A stretch of DNA of 64,000 nt from Rikenellaceae bacterium (GTDB lineage Bacteria > Bacteroidota > Bacteroidia > Bacteroidales > Rikenellaceae), in assembly GCA_015059955.1 (NCBI GenBank), contig SUZK01000005.1, positions 124,001 to 188,000 on the forward strand. The letters run 5' to 3'. Position numbers and translations under genes: made by a program. The notes below the pieces were generated by a model. The model saw only the letters and a list, made by a program, of their open reading frames with translations, did not search any database and had not been told where the DNA came from. This document shows positions 50,345 to 61,100 of this stretch, one piece after another; the first letter of the stretch is position 1; the number at the start of each line of letters is the position of its first letter.

Positions 50345-52540
50345 TTACTTTCTGTTCTGGAATACGCCATAACCGTACGCTGGCACCTTTACGCGTAGTG
50401 AGGAGTCGTACGGACGCTGGAGGCTCGCGCCATTCGAGCCGAGCTTCTTCTCCATGTTCGATGGGATGACACCATAGAGGTAGTTGTCGAGCTTGATATT
50501 AACAACACTATCCTCACCACGAACGTTGATAGCCACAATAGCAACATCATCCATATAGTGGCGCATGAATACCCATACAGCGTCATCTACGTAGAGTGTT
50601 TTGTAGTTACCATACATGAGTGGCATAGAGGCGCGACGCAAGTAGAAGAGGTCGCGAGTAGCCTCGAACTGCTCCTGCTGGTGGTCGTTAGCGGCCTCGA
50701 ATACCATCATATCGCGGTTATCGGGGTCGTTAGCGCCAGGAACACCGAACTCATCACCCTGATAGATACATGGAACACCAGGGATAGTCGAGATGATGGC
50801 CTTGAGCAACTTGAGCTTAGCATGACCCATATCCATGTCGCCTACGCCAACCTCACGATGCCAGCCCTCAGCCTTATCGTCGGGACACCATAGCGACATG
50901 TCGCCACCTGCCAACGAGATGAAGCGTGGTTTATCGTGGTTACCTGTGATGTTACCCATGGTGTGGTGTGAGCCATAGGCAGCCTCCGAGCGCTCAACCT
51001 CGGCTACGATATCACGCATCGAGCGGCTCTCGTCGACGATGACGTCGCGTGAAGTATGGTAGATATTGAAGTCGAACTGCGCGTCAATCATACCACTCTT
51101 AACGTAAGAGCCGATGAGCGACACATCGCCATAGGTCTCACCAATCTGCCACAACTGACGGTTAGGCATCGACGACTTCATCTTGTGTGTAAGCATACGC
51201 CAGTAGTTCAATGGTATATGCTTACAAGCGTCGTGGCGATAGCCATCGAAGTCGAAGTTACGCACCCAGTAGAGTGCTGTATCGGTCATAGGCTCGCACA
51301 CCTCCTCGCGACGGGTGTCGAGCGTAGGAATATGCTCATCAAACCATGTTGTAAGACGTGTCTCACCATCCCACAAACCGATATTCTTACGGCGATCGGG
51401 CAATATAAGTTCGGTAGTCCAATCGGGGTGCTCCTGAAGTACTGGAGAGTTGATATGTAGGTGGTTAGCCACATAGTCGAGGATTACGTTCTTGCCATAC
51501 TCGTGTGCCTGTGCAAGCATCTCGCGCAACTCCTCATCGGTACCGAAGCGCTTATCAACAACGGTGTTGTAGATAGGCCAGTAGCCGTGGTAGCCCGAGA
51601 ACTTAGTGTCGGGGTTATAGTTCTGACCCCAAGCATCATATGGATTCTGCGTGATAGGCGAAATCCAGATGGTACTGATGCCAAGCTCGTCGAAGTAGAA
51701 GTCTCGAATCTTCTTGGTGATACCAACGATATCGCCACCCTGGTAGTCAACCTTATCCAGTACCTCTGGTGAGTTGAGCTTCCAGTCGTTTGCGGTAGTA
51801 CCGTTGTTGAAGCGGTCGATCATCAACGAGTAGAGCACCTGAGTGTGCTTATCGCGACGAGTGAGCTTATCGGCATAACGCACTACTGCGCCCTTCTCAA
51901 GAGGTATGAGCACATCGTTGAAGCGGCCATCAGCCGAGGTGGCGAAGATGCGCATATATGAACGATTATACTCGTTTGCCTCCTCAGGGGTCTTGAAGTA
52001 GATGTTACCGTCAGAGAGCTCCACACCCTCGACGCGCTTATTCTGCCACATGACAACGGCGTCAACTACATCCTTATTACCCTTAACCTTACCGCTATCT
52101 ACGGCACTCATGTAGCTATCCTTATCGCGCTCACCTGCAAGCACTACGATAGATAGCTTCGACTCACCGTGCCATACATCGATGGTCGAAACGAGCTCCT
52201 CGGCCGTGGTCGAGATTGCAAACGTTGACCAGTCGTCAGCCAACTTAGTGAGCACTATTCGCTCGTCGTCGGTAGTAATCTTATCGGCACCCACCCACTG
52301 AGGATAGTAGTCCGTGAGATAGTGCTCCGTAACACTCTCGTCGATGTAGAGCGGAATTACGGGGTCCATATTACCAAGCTCGAAGGTCTTGCCGAGATCC
52401 TCCTGCACCGCAACATTGGTAGCCGCGCTACCCTGCTGCTGCTGCGCCTCCTGCTTCTTGTCCTTTGGCTTCTCGCCACCACAACCAGCAAATAGCATCG
52501 ATAGTGCCACTGCCGATAGCGCTAAACTCTTAAACTGCAT
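50345..52540 (-). CDS. Large GH13 lipoprotein (SusG-like role)
   Basis: 731 residues with lipobox LFAGCG. About 220 residues of N-terminal beta-rich region precede the barrel (LYSLMIDRFNNG). Catalytic Asp437 (GYRHDACKH), Glu468 (QIGETYGD) and Asp536 (TGNHDKPRF) are intact. A surface starch hydrolase is the likely role. Short gaps (under 60 bp) to both neighbours suggest co-transcription with the GH53 and smaller GH13 genes. Confidence 0.91.
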   Translation of the reverse strand: MQFKSLALSAVALSMLFAGCGGEKPKDKKQEAQQQQGSAATNVAVQEDLGKTFELGNMDPVIPLYIDESVTEHYLTDYYPQWVGADKITTDDERIVLTKLADDWSTFAISTTAEELVSTIDVWHGESKLSIVVLAGERDKDSYMSAVDSGKVKGNKDVVDAVVMWQNKRVEGVELSDGNIYFKTPEEANEYNRSYMRIFATSADGRFNDVLIPLEKGAVVRYADKLTRRDKHTQVLYSLMIDRFNNGTTANDWKLNSPEVLDKVDYQGGDIVGITKKIRDFYFDELGISTIWISPITQNPYDAWGQNYNPDTKFSGYHGYWPIYNTVVDKRFGTDEELREMLAQAHEYGKNVILDYVANHLHINSPVLQEHPDWTTELILPDRRKNIGLWDGETRLTTWFDEHIPTLDTRREEVCEPMTDTALYWVRNFDFDGYRHDACKHIPLNYWRMLTHKMKSSMPNRQLWQIGETYGDVSLIGSYVKSGMIDAQFDFNIYHTSRDVIVDESRSMRDIVAEVERSEAAYGSHHTMGNITGNHDKPRFISLAGGDMSLWCPDDKAEGWHREVGVGDMDMGHAKLKLLKAIISTIPGVPCIYQGDEFGVPGANDPDNRDMMVFEAANDHQQEQFEATRDLFYLRRASMPLMYGNYKTLYVDDAVWVFMRHYMDDVAIVAINVRGEDSVVNIKLDNYLYGVIPSNMEKKLGSNGASLQRPYDSSLRVKVPAYGYGVFQNRK

Positions 52541-52593
52541 AGTTCTATTAGTATTTTAGATTATTTATCTTCTTAACGTCTGTCACTCGTTTG

Positions 52594-53877
52594 CTACTCA
52601 ACATCCATCATCCAGTCGATACCCTCGTGCAGATTGTTCTGGTTGGTAAAGTCCCAATAGGAGTTATTCTCCCACGTTGAGCCGTAGCCCCACGCTGCAG
52701 GATAGGTATAGAGGCCTGTGCCGTGACCCTGCGCCTTGCCCGTGAGCAGGTCGGGCAACGACTCAGTACCCCATGTGATAACACCAATACCACCACCGCG
52801 CTTCACATCCTCGGCCAACGCCTTAAGCCATGCACGCTGCTTGGCAGGGGTGTAGTTCGCAGCATTTGTTGCATCGTTCCAATCGGGATAGTTGTATGAG
52901 TTGTCGCACCAGTCGCCCATCCAAGTACCATTTACCGTACCTGTGGTGAATGAGTGTGCAGTCTCCAAAATCATTATGCGCTTACCATACTTCGACTGCA
53001 TGGCCTTGCCCAACGCCTCGAAGTTGGCATACGAGCCCATCGAGTGGCCAATGTTTGTACCCGGATACCACGACAAGGCGATGATATCGTAGTTCGTACA
53101 ACCATTCTCGGTATATGTATCGACATAGCCGAGCTTCGCAGGGTTGGCGATATGCAGCGCCGAGAGAATCTCAAGGTCGTACTTACGCGCAAAGTCGCGC
53201 ACTGCTGTATGGCCATAGTTGAGCAGGCGTGCTGTGCGTGCACCATCGTGCGCACCGTTGAGCATAAAGCCTACGTTCACCTCGTTGCCTACGGCCACAA
53301 TCTTAGGGTCTATGCCCTCGGCATGAAGCGTCTCCAACGACTCAAGCACCCAGTTATAGAGGTTGCCACCGAGTGTCACCTCATCCATAGACTTCCAATC
53401 CTCAGGGATATTGTTGTGCGTAGCACCCGTCGACGAGTACTTGTCGTAGTCGGGTTTCAAGGTGAGCATGATATCCATGCCCTCGGCCTGCGCCATCTTG
53501 GCATCCTCAACCACGCGAGGCATCTGCTGCCAGTCGATAGTCACACCGTTAATCTCGGCAAAGGGCTGACGGTCGAGCTGCAGACGTACGATGTTTGCAC
53601 CATGATTCTTAATAGAGGTATATGGGTTTGTAACCTCGCCATTCTCGCGATACTCCAAGCCGAAGTCTATCATGTAGTTTGCAAACGACATTGTCGTACC
53701 CTTGTAGAACTTATCGCTCTCAGGGGTAGGCTCGGGCTCGGGTTCGGGTTCGGGTTCTGGCTCAGGTTTTGGCTCCTCCCTGTCTGGGTCATCGGGGAAC
53801 ACAGGCTCATCGTTACCACCACACGCCACCATAGCAAGCATTGTAAGGGGCAATATTGCCCATAGAAGTTTTTTCAT
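52594..53877 (-). CDS. GH53 endo-beta-1,4-galactanase lipoprotein
   Basis: 427 residues. Lipobox AMVACG, then a (Glu-Pro)-rich linker of about 20 residues. GH53 barrel: acid/base Glu199 in AVGNEVNVGF and nucleophile Glu305 in ILETAHSF; SWYPGTNIG also fits. The family cleaves beta-1,4-galactan (pectin side chains), not starch, so this gene is unexpected among alpha-glucan enzymes. It lies directly after the SusE/F-like gene, with hairpins between. Confidence 0.9.
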   Translation of the reverse strand: MKKLLWAILPLTMLAMVACGGNDEPVFPDDPDREEPKPEPEPEPEPEPEPTPESDKFYKGTTMSFANYMIDFGLEYRENGEVTNPYTSIKNHGANIVRLQLDRQPFAEINGVTIDWQQMPRVVEDAKMAQAEGMDIMLTLKPDYDKYSSTGATHNNIPEDWKSMDEVTLGGNLYNWVLESLETLHAEGIDPKIVAVGNEVNVGFMLNGAHDGARTARLLNYGHTAVRDFARKYDLEILSALHIANPAKLGYVDTYTENGCTNYDIIALSWYPGTNIGHSMGSYANFEALGKAMQSKYGKRIMILETAHSFTTGTVNGTWMGDWCDNSYNYPDWNDATNAANYTPAKQRAWLKALAEDVKRGGGIGVITWGTESLPDLLTGKAQGHGTGLYTYPAAWGYGSTWENNSYWDFTNQNNLHEGIDWMMDVE

Positions 53878-53898
53878 AGTCAGCCTCTTTTAATTAGG

Positions 53899-53964
53899 GG
53901 TCGGGAAGCCGATCAAAGCCGCCCGACCAAAGGGATACCACGCGCACGTGTGTACGCGTGGTAT
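53899..53964 (-). terminator. Two tandem hairpins between SusE/F-like and GH53 genes
   Basis: 53899-53928 (GGTCGGG / CCCGACC) and 53935-53964 (ATACCACGCG / CGCGTGGTAT, perfect 10 bp). No T-run. They may stabilise the upstream susCDE transcript or limit read-through to the enzyme genes. Confidence 0.6.
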
Positions 53965-53977
53965 TAATTGGGTATTA

Positions 53978-56497
53978 TTAGATAGTAGGCACCTCACCAG
54001 CCACCATAACATACATTACACAAGTGGTTGGGTTGAAATAGATATCATAAGAGCCACTAGTTGGAACAGATAGGTTGTCGCTATTGCCACCATGCTTAAG
54101 AGTCATTGCCTCACCAATAACAGTTGAAGCACCCTTCTCAAGAGCATAGTCACCCTCAGAGTTCCATGTACCGTCGTTGTAGAAACGAACCTTAAAGCCC
54201 TTACCTGCCTCCAAAGCTACATTGGTAACAGCCAAATAACCATTCTGGTAATCTGTAAACAAGATATCGCTGCTGCTACCACCCCAGCCATTGAACTCAC
54301 CAACCAAACCGTACTGAACAGCTGGTGTTTCAATCTCAGGAGTAGTACCCTCGGTCATAACGTAGAGAGTCTTGGCTGCTGGGTAGAAGTATAGGTCGTA
54401 AGTACCATCAGCAGCAACCTTCATATTTTGAGCGCCACTACCACAAACAAGTGTATTTGCAGCATTTGTAGTAAGAATACCACCTGCTGTCTCAAGACCA
54501 TAGTTGTATGCATCGTTCCACTGCTCATTTGCACGAATCTTAATCTCGTCACTAGCAGTCAAAGCCTGACCAAGAAGCTTGTAACCACCATCACCAATCT
54601 CCTCGAAAGGAACATCAGGAGCAGACCAACCATTGATTGTACCTACCAAGCCATACACGATCTCAGTTGGAGGCTCTGGAGTTACAGGAGCCTCACCGTT
54701 AACGGTTGCAAGCCACTTGCCTGCACCATCCTTCTCAGTAAGAGTGATAACAACGTCGTCGTTAAGAGCTACGCCAGTGATATCAACAGTCTGCTCAGAG
54801 CCGTTGTTGAAGATAACCGATACGGTCTTGCCAATCATCTCAGGAGCGCAGTTGAACACGTAGTAAGTCTTACCATCAACCTCAGCAGTCTCAAGAGCAA
54901 GACCTGGCCATGTGCCACCAGTGTAGTTAGCACCGCCATCATCCCAGATCCAAGCGTTGCAGTTTGTCCAGCCAGTAGCCGATACATCGCCATAGATCTT
55001 AACGGTCTTAACCTCCACGCCACCAGGAGTCTCGCCCTCGGCCATTACCCAAATGTCGAATGTAGAGATGTTGAAGTAGATATCGTAAGTACCTGCAGGA
55101 GCTGAAAGGTTCTTACCACCAGCAGCCAAAGTGAGCTTCTCGCCTACGGTAACAGCAAATGGCTCAACATCGCCAGCAGCACCATAGTTAACAGCCCAGT
55201 CGTTGTTGAAACGAATCTTGAACTGATCGTCAGCAGTTACGGTAACACCGTTGCGTACGAAGAGGTTCTCGCCTACCTCGCTCATATAGAGGTCAGCCTG
55301 ACCACCCCACTCGGTGATAGTACCAACAACACCCCAACGATCTGGCTCAGTTACAGGACCCTCTGGATCATCTGGAGTATCAGTGCCAGCACCTGTATCC
55401 TCCTCAGTGCCGTAAGCCTTAGCGTTGAACTCGATAAGACCAGTTGCAGGGTTGAAGTATACACGATACTGACCAGCAGGAACAGCGATATTATCACCAC
55501 CCTGTGCGCAGTCAACACCCCAGTTGAGGTCCCAACCAGCGTCAGCGCGGAACTTCATCTCAGTAGCAGCAGCAGCGTCGATATCAGCATAGAAGCGAGT
55601 CCACTTAGGATTGTACTCCATAACGATATCATTATCCCAGTCACCGTTCAAGCCGATGATGCCGATCTGGTCAGCACCCCAAGCCTTCTTCAATACCAAA
55701 GTGGTCTTGTCGAACTCGAAGCCGTAGAAACGCTTAGCATAACGCATGATATCCTGTGAGCCACCACCAGTGATAAGCTGGATAGATGCAGGCTCATCAG
55801 CCTCGGTAGCCTTGGTCTCCTCACCCCAGTTGCAAGTGTCATCCCAACCTGCGATACCTGTGAGCTTGAAGCCTGTGTTAGCGAGTGATACGCCCTCAGC
55901 GTCAGCGAAGTCGATTACACCTGAGTAAACGTTACCTGATGCAGTGTAGTCGAACAAGAACTGAGTCTTTGCATGATCCCAACCGCAGTAGTTACCGATA
56001 ACCCATACCTTCTCGAACTTCTCAGTAGGAAGAACGTCTGCTACGTATGACTTGAAGGTAGCCTTAACAACATTCGAACGAAGGTCAGAGCCTGCAACAG
56101 CAGCACCCTTATCGGTGTTAAGGTTAGCAACAACAGCAAAGTAGAGGTCAACCTCAGAGCCAGCCTCAGCGAAATCCAAAGCTACGACGTTAATGTCGGC
56201 CTGAGTAAGAGTGATAGTAGTGTCGGTGAAGGTAGCCTTAGCCTTCTTCATGTCGGCCATATCCTCGCTCTTAGAGATGTAGAGGTTGTGACCTGAAGCT
56301 GTAGCTACACCAAAGTCAGCCTTGGTGTACTCAACAACGATGTCAGCGCCACCCTCCGAAAGGTCGCAACCCTCGATTGCACCCAAGGTAGGAGCAACAG
56401 CATTCTCAGGGATGTACTGCACATCGATATGCTCCTGCGTACACGATGTAACAGCTACACCGGCAAGAGCCAAAATGCTATATAATAACTTTTTCAT
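53978..56497 (-). CDS. Oversized SusE/F-like starch-binding lipoprotein with multiple CBMs
   Basis: 839 residues, about twice the usual SusE/F. Lipobox VAVTSC, then an Ig-like SusE N-terminal domain, followed by about six beta-sandwich binding modules. Their starts are visible as VWVIGNYCGW (about 165), IGIIGLNGDWDN (about 280), WGVVGTITEWGG, VKIYGDVSATGW (a CBM26-like starch module with NCNAWIWDDGG), YGLVGTINGWSAPD and YGLVGEFNGWGGSSSD. Each ends with a YDIYFNP-like strand. It would hold starch at the surface beside SusCD. The gene follows susD by 40 bases. Confidence 0.88.
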   Translation of the reverse strand: MKKLLYSILALAGVAVTSCTQEHIDVQYIPENAVAPTLGAIEGCDLSEGGADIVVEYTKADFGVATASGHNLYISKSEDMADMKKAKATFTDTTITLTQADINVVALDFAEAGSEVDLYFAVVANLNTDKGAAVAGSDLRSNVVKATFKSYVADVLPTEKFEKVWVIGNYCGWDHAKTQFLFDYTASGNVYSGVIDFADAEGVSLANTGFKLTGIAGWDDTCNWGEETKATEADEPASIQLITGGGSQDIMRYAKRFYGFEFDKTTLVLKKAWGADQIGIIGLNGDWDNDIVMEYNPKWTRFYADIDAAAATEMKFRADAGWDLNWGVDCAQGGDNIAVPAGQYRVYFNPATGLIEFNAKAYGTEEDTGAGTDTPDDPEGPVTEPDRWGVVGTITEWGGQADLYMSEVGENLFVRNGVTVTADDQFKIRFNNDWAVNYGAAGDVEPFAVTVGEKLTLAAGGKNLSAPAGTYDIYFNISTFDIWVMAEGETPGGVEVKTVKIYGDVSATGWTNCNAWIWDDGGANYTGGTWPGLALETAEVDGKTYYVFNCAPEMIGKTVSVIFNNGSEQTVDITGVALNDDVVITLTEKDGAGKWLATVNGEAPVTPEPPTEIVYGLVGTINGWSAPDVPFEEIGDGGYKLLGQALTASDEIKIRANEQWNDAYNYGLETAGGILTTNAANTLVCGSGAQNMKVAADGTYDLYFYPAAKTLYVMTEGTTPEIETPAVQYGLVGEFNGWGGSSSDILFTDYQNGYLAVTNVALEAGKGFKVRFYNDGTWNSEGDYALEKGASTVIGEAMTLKHGGNSDNLSVPTSGSYDIYFNPTTCVMYVMVAGEVPTI

Positions 56498-56537
56498 TTC
56501 GTGTTAGTTTTATTCGTTTTACGACAAACACAATCTA

Positions 56538-58109
56538 TTAGTAACCAGCGTTCTGCTTGAGGTTAGAGTTTGCGTTAACATCTGCTGGTGGCAATGGGAA
56601 GAGGTTGCGGTGGTCAGCAACAGCTGCGCCCTCCTTAACTGAACCCTTGTACTCCCAAACATAGTCAGCAGTTGTGAACTGGCCGAAGCGGATAAGGTCT
56701 GAACGACGGCAACCCTCCCACAAGAACTCGCGTGAACGCTCATCAAGAACATCCTGAGCAGTGTATGAAGAAAGAGTAGCAACACCAGCACGCTCACGTA
56801 CAGCGTTGATTGATGCAAGACCCTTATTAGAGTCAGCCTTGCCACGTGCAGCACACTCAGCCAACATAAGGTGAGCATCAGCAACACGGAACAATGGGAA
56901 GTCAGTATCTACGAAACCTGTTGTCTGTGCAGCAGTACCGTCGTGGTTAACGTTGCGGAACTTAACAGACTTGTAACCACCAGATGTGAAATTGAAGATA
57001 TCAGCGATCTCAGTGCCATAAGCAGTGAAGAACATAGCACGAGCATCACCATCGGTGTAGCGCTCAGCCACCTGCTTAGTTACTGACAAACCACCCCAGC
57101 CAGAAGAGATACCAGCCTCAGCAGCGTTCATATCGCCACCAGTACCAGCGAAGATGAGGAAGTTAGTACCACCATAAGATGTAGTGTTGATACCATCGTG
57201 AGGAACAGCGAAGATAATCTCATTCTTTGCACCGTAGGTAGCGTTAGCTGTCTCAAGGTGGTTATCAGCAGCGAACAAGTCAGCGAAGTTGTCGTTAAGC
57301 TCATACTTAGCAATCAAATCCTCGCAGATAGCAGCACACTCTGCGTAGCGGTCCTCGCCAATGTAAACCTCAGCGTTGAGGTAGAGCTTAGCAAGAATCA
57401 TCTTCACGAAGCCCTTGTCGCAACGGCCGTATACGTTAGTACCCTCAGCAGCAAGGTCGTTACCCTCGATAAGCTCCTTACACTCCTTCTCGATCCAAGC
57501 GAAGAGGTCAGCGCGGTTGATCTGACGTGGACCCACAGCGCCTACTGCATCATTCTCAGTAGTGAAAGGTACGTTACCGAACAAGTCGATAGCGTGGTAG
57601 TATGACAAAGCACGCAATGCGCGAGCCTCAGCAATAAGAGCGCCCTTATTCTCGAACTTAACACCAGCAGGGTTAGCCTCTACCTGGCGGATAAGCTCGT
57701 TGCAAAGACCTACCTGATAGAAAATACGGTAGTACATAGCCACAACAAACTGGTTAGATGCCTGCCAGTTCATATTGTGCATATCTGGAAGACCAGTATC
57801 GTTCCAGCAGCAAGTAGCCTCATCAGTAGTCAAGCACTGAAGGTTGAAGTAAGCACGAAGGTACTGACCGAAACCACCGTCAACACCATTAATATCTGGA
57901 CCACCGTTAGCGCCATCAGATGATGAGCAAGCAAGACCCTGGTAGCACTTTGCAAGCAAAGCCTCGAATGCTGCCTCATCCTTCAACACGTCCTGTGGAA
58001 GCTGTACGTTAGGATCGATTGGAGTAGTCTCCAAGTCGTTAACGCATGAGCTCAAGCCGAGTGTAGCCACTGCGACAAAAGACATCATTAAAATTTTGAT
58101 ATTTTTCAT
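56538..58109 (-). CDS. SusD-like starch-binding outer-membrane lipoprotein
   Basis: 523 residues. Lipobox GLSSC. The SusD/RagB pattern is clear: TPR-like helices (ARALRALSYYHAIDLFGNVPF), the DERSREFLWEGCRRSDLIRFGQF signature and the closing FPLPPADVNANSNLKQNAGY. It caps SusC and binds the glycan; pairing with the adjacent SusC-like gene is standard (23-base gap). Confidence 0.95.
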   Translation of the reverse strand: MKNIKILMMSFVAVATLGLSSCVNDLETTPIDPNVQLPQDVLKDEAAFEALLAKCYQGLACSSSDGANGGPDINGVDGGFGQYLRAYFNLQCLTTDEATCCWNDTGLPDMHNMNWQASNQFVVAMYYRIFYQVGLCNELIRQVEANPAGVKFENKGALIAEARALRALSYYHAIDLFGNVPFTTENDAVGAVGPRQINRADLFAWIEKECKELIEGNDLAAEGTNVYGRCDKGFVKMILAKLYLNAEVYIGEDRYAECAAICEDLIAKYELNDNFADLFAADNHLETANATYGAKNEIIFAVPHDGINTTSYGGTNFLIFAGTGGDMNAAEAGISSGWGGLSVTKQVAERYTDGDARAMFFTAYGTEIADIFNFTSGGYKSVKFRNVNHDGTAAQTTGFVDTDFPLFRVADAHLMLAECAARGKADSNKGLASINAVRERAGVATLSSYTAQDVLDERSREFLWEGCRRSDLIRFGQFTTADYVWEYKGSVKEGAAVADHRNLFPLPPADVNANSNLKQNAGY

Positions 58110-58132
58110 AATACTAATTCGATTTTAGACGA

Positions 58133-61100
58133 TTAGAAATTGAACTTCACACCAAGGATATAGGTGCGAGGACGTGGGTACATATTGTTGTCGATACCGC
58201 CAGCGATCTCAGGGTCGATACCCTTATAACCAGTGATAGTAGCGACGTTAGATACAGTACCGAACAAGTCGAGAGTGAGGTCACGCTCGCATGCCTTACC
58301 AAGGTTGAAGCGATAGCTCAAAGTGATGTTATCGAGCTTCAAGAATGATGCGTTGCGAACGTAGTAGTCAGACAAGTACTGACCTGAAGTACGGAAGTTT
58401 GTAGTAGGAGCAGAAACAACACGGTTATTAGTGAAGTTGTTTGTCCAAAGGTCTGTCAAGAGCTCACCGTTAGACTCGATGTTGTTGTAAACATAGTTAC
58501 CGATGTTAGCGTGAGCTGCGATAGCCAAAGTAAGGTTCTTCCAAGAGAGCTGAGTATTGAAACCAACAGTTACATCTGGAGCTGCCTTCTTGTAAACATA
58601 CTTATCCTGCTCGTTTACAGTACCATCACCATTGCGGTCTACGTACAAGCCCTCGATTGGGCGGCCATTCTGATCGTAGATCTGCTGGTATACATAGAAT
58701 GAGTATGTAGGCTGACCTGTCTGGTGTACCTGGCAAGTACCACCAACACCACCTGAGTAACCACCAGTATCAACGCCGTAGTAACCCTCAGCCTCATCGT
58801 CGTTAGTCAAACGAGTAATCTCGTTCTTATTCCATGCTACGTTAGCACCGATGTTCCAGTACCAATCCTTAGTCTGGATAGCGATAGCGTTCAACTCAAC
58901 CTCAACACCGATATTTCTCAAGTCACCGATGTTTGCATTGAGGTAGTTAGTAAGGTTAGCACCTGCAGGAACTGGAGTAAAGTTCAAGAGGTCCTTAGTC
59001 TCACGGTAGTAGAAGTCAGCGCTTGCAGTCAAACGGCCATCCAAGAAACCGAGGTCGATACCTGCGTTGTAGGTAGTAGTAGTCTCCCACTTAAGGTCAG
59101 CGTTATAACCAACAGGCTTAATAGGGAATACAAGACCGCTACCATCAGTGTAACCACCGAATGGGTAGTATGAACCGAGGGTATTATTATAATAGGTAGG
59201 AAGAGCGTCGTACAAACCACCAACATCCTGCTGACCGGTCTGACCGTAGCTCAAACGTACCTTCAATGCTGATACAGCGTCAACATCCTCCAAGAATGAC
59301 TCATTCTTAGCGTTCCATGCCAAAGCTACTGATGGGAAGATACCCCACTTGTTGTTAGCAAAACGTGAAGTACCATCGGCACGCAATGTAGCGGTGATAG
59401 AGTAACGGTTTGCATATGAGTAGTTAGCACGACCGAAGAATGATACGAGGAAGTACTCACCCTTAGATACCTTAGGCTCTGCCAACCAGTAGTTAGAAGC
59501 AGTTGAATCCAATGCTACATAAGGCTCCTTAGAGTCTACATCCCACTTAGAGACATCAGCTACACGGTACTGAGCGTTGTAGTTCTGATAGTAGTAGTGC
59601 TGCCATGAGTAACCAGCCATGATGTCGAATGCGTGGTCACCCCAAGTGTGAGCGTAAGCAGCGTAGAACTCCAAAGTCTGGTCACGCTTAAGCTGTGAGT
59701 AGTCAGTGTGGTAACCTGAACCAGCCTCTGCGGTAGAGTGGCGTGACTGCTCAGCACCAGGAGCTACGTCAACAGTACCGTTTGACTTCGATACGTCAAC
59801 ACCGAGGTTCAAGTTAAGACGAAGATCCTCCAAACCGTGGATCTTATAGTCGATCTGAGCGTTACCCACGAAACGCTTAGCGTTCGAGAGGTCAACCTTA
59901 TCGTTAAGCAAAGCTACTGGGTTCTGGTTAGCCATTGTGTTGTGCTTACCATCAACACCACGCCATGTGTAGTAGCCATTGATGCCACCCTCCTCGTCTG
60001 CGAGGTATACTGGCTTAGTAGGGTCGAACTGAACAGCCTGAGATACCGCACCAGTGTTAGCGAAGCGGTTATCCATAATCATACCCTTACCGTTCAAGCT
60101 GATAGTAAGGTGGTTGTCCAAGAGGTTAGGGTTAAGGTTAACCGAGAGAGTGTGACGAGACATGTTAGATGTCTTCAAAGTACCATCCTGGTTCAAGTAA
60201 CCGTAAGAAACACGGTATGGGAGGTTGTTCTTCTCACCCATCTTGATGTTACCAGACAATGCTACGTTACCCTCGTAAGACTGTGCAAGCTGGTAGATCT
60301 CACGCTGCCAATCAGTGTTTACGTAGTTACCGTTAGCGTCGGTGTACTTAGTAGCTGAACGATAAGCATCAGTATCCTGAGTACCGTAGTACCACTCCAA
60401 AGCCTGACGCATCTCGTCGCCAGTCATAACGTCAACATACTTAGCATTCTGGCTCAACGATGCAGTGAAATCAACCGATACCTTTGGCACTGCTGAATCG
60501 TACTTCGAACCCTTCTTAGTAGTGATGATGATGACACCGTTAGATGCACGTGAACCGTAGATAGCTGTAGCCGAAGCATCCTTCAATACGGTGAATGACT
60601 CGATATCAGATGGGTTGATAGATGCCAAAGCATTACCTACGCCAGAGATACCTGAGTTAGACACTGGAAGACCATCGACAACAACCAATGGGTCGTTAGA
60701 TGCGTTGAGTGATGAACCACCACGGATACGAATCTGTGCTGCAGAACCTGGAGCACCATCGCCTGAGGTGATAACAACACCTGCCGACTTACCACGGAGA
60801 AGGTCGGTTGGAGATGTAGCAAGACCCTTGTTAGTCTGATCAGCCTTTACGGTAGATACCGAACCTGTAAGGTCGTTCTTCTTTACCGTACCGTAACCGA
60901 TGACTACAACGTCATCCATCATCGCTGAGTCCTCCTCAAGGACTACACGACCCAAAACCTCAGATGAGGCAACGAGCGACTGAGTCTTGTAACCAATAAA
61001 GCTGATCACAACGATAGACTCCTGGCTCTGAACTTTAAGTGTGTACTGACCATTGAGATCAGTGGTTACACCATTAGTGGTACCCTGCTCAACAACAGAG

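Noticed and set aside
53700..53780. Tandem repeat within the GH53 gene (glutamate-proline codons)
   Set aside because: It encodes a normal linker after a lipobox, common in surface enzymes, and keeps the frame.
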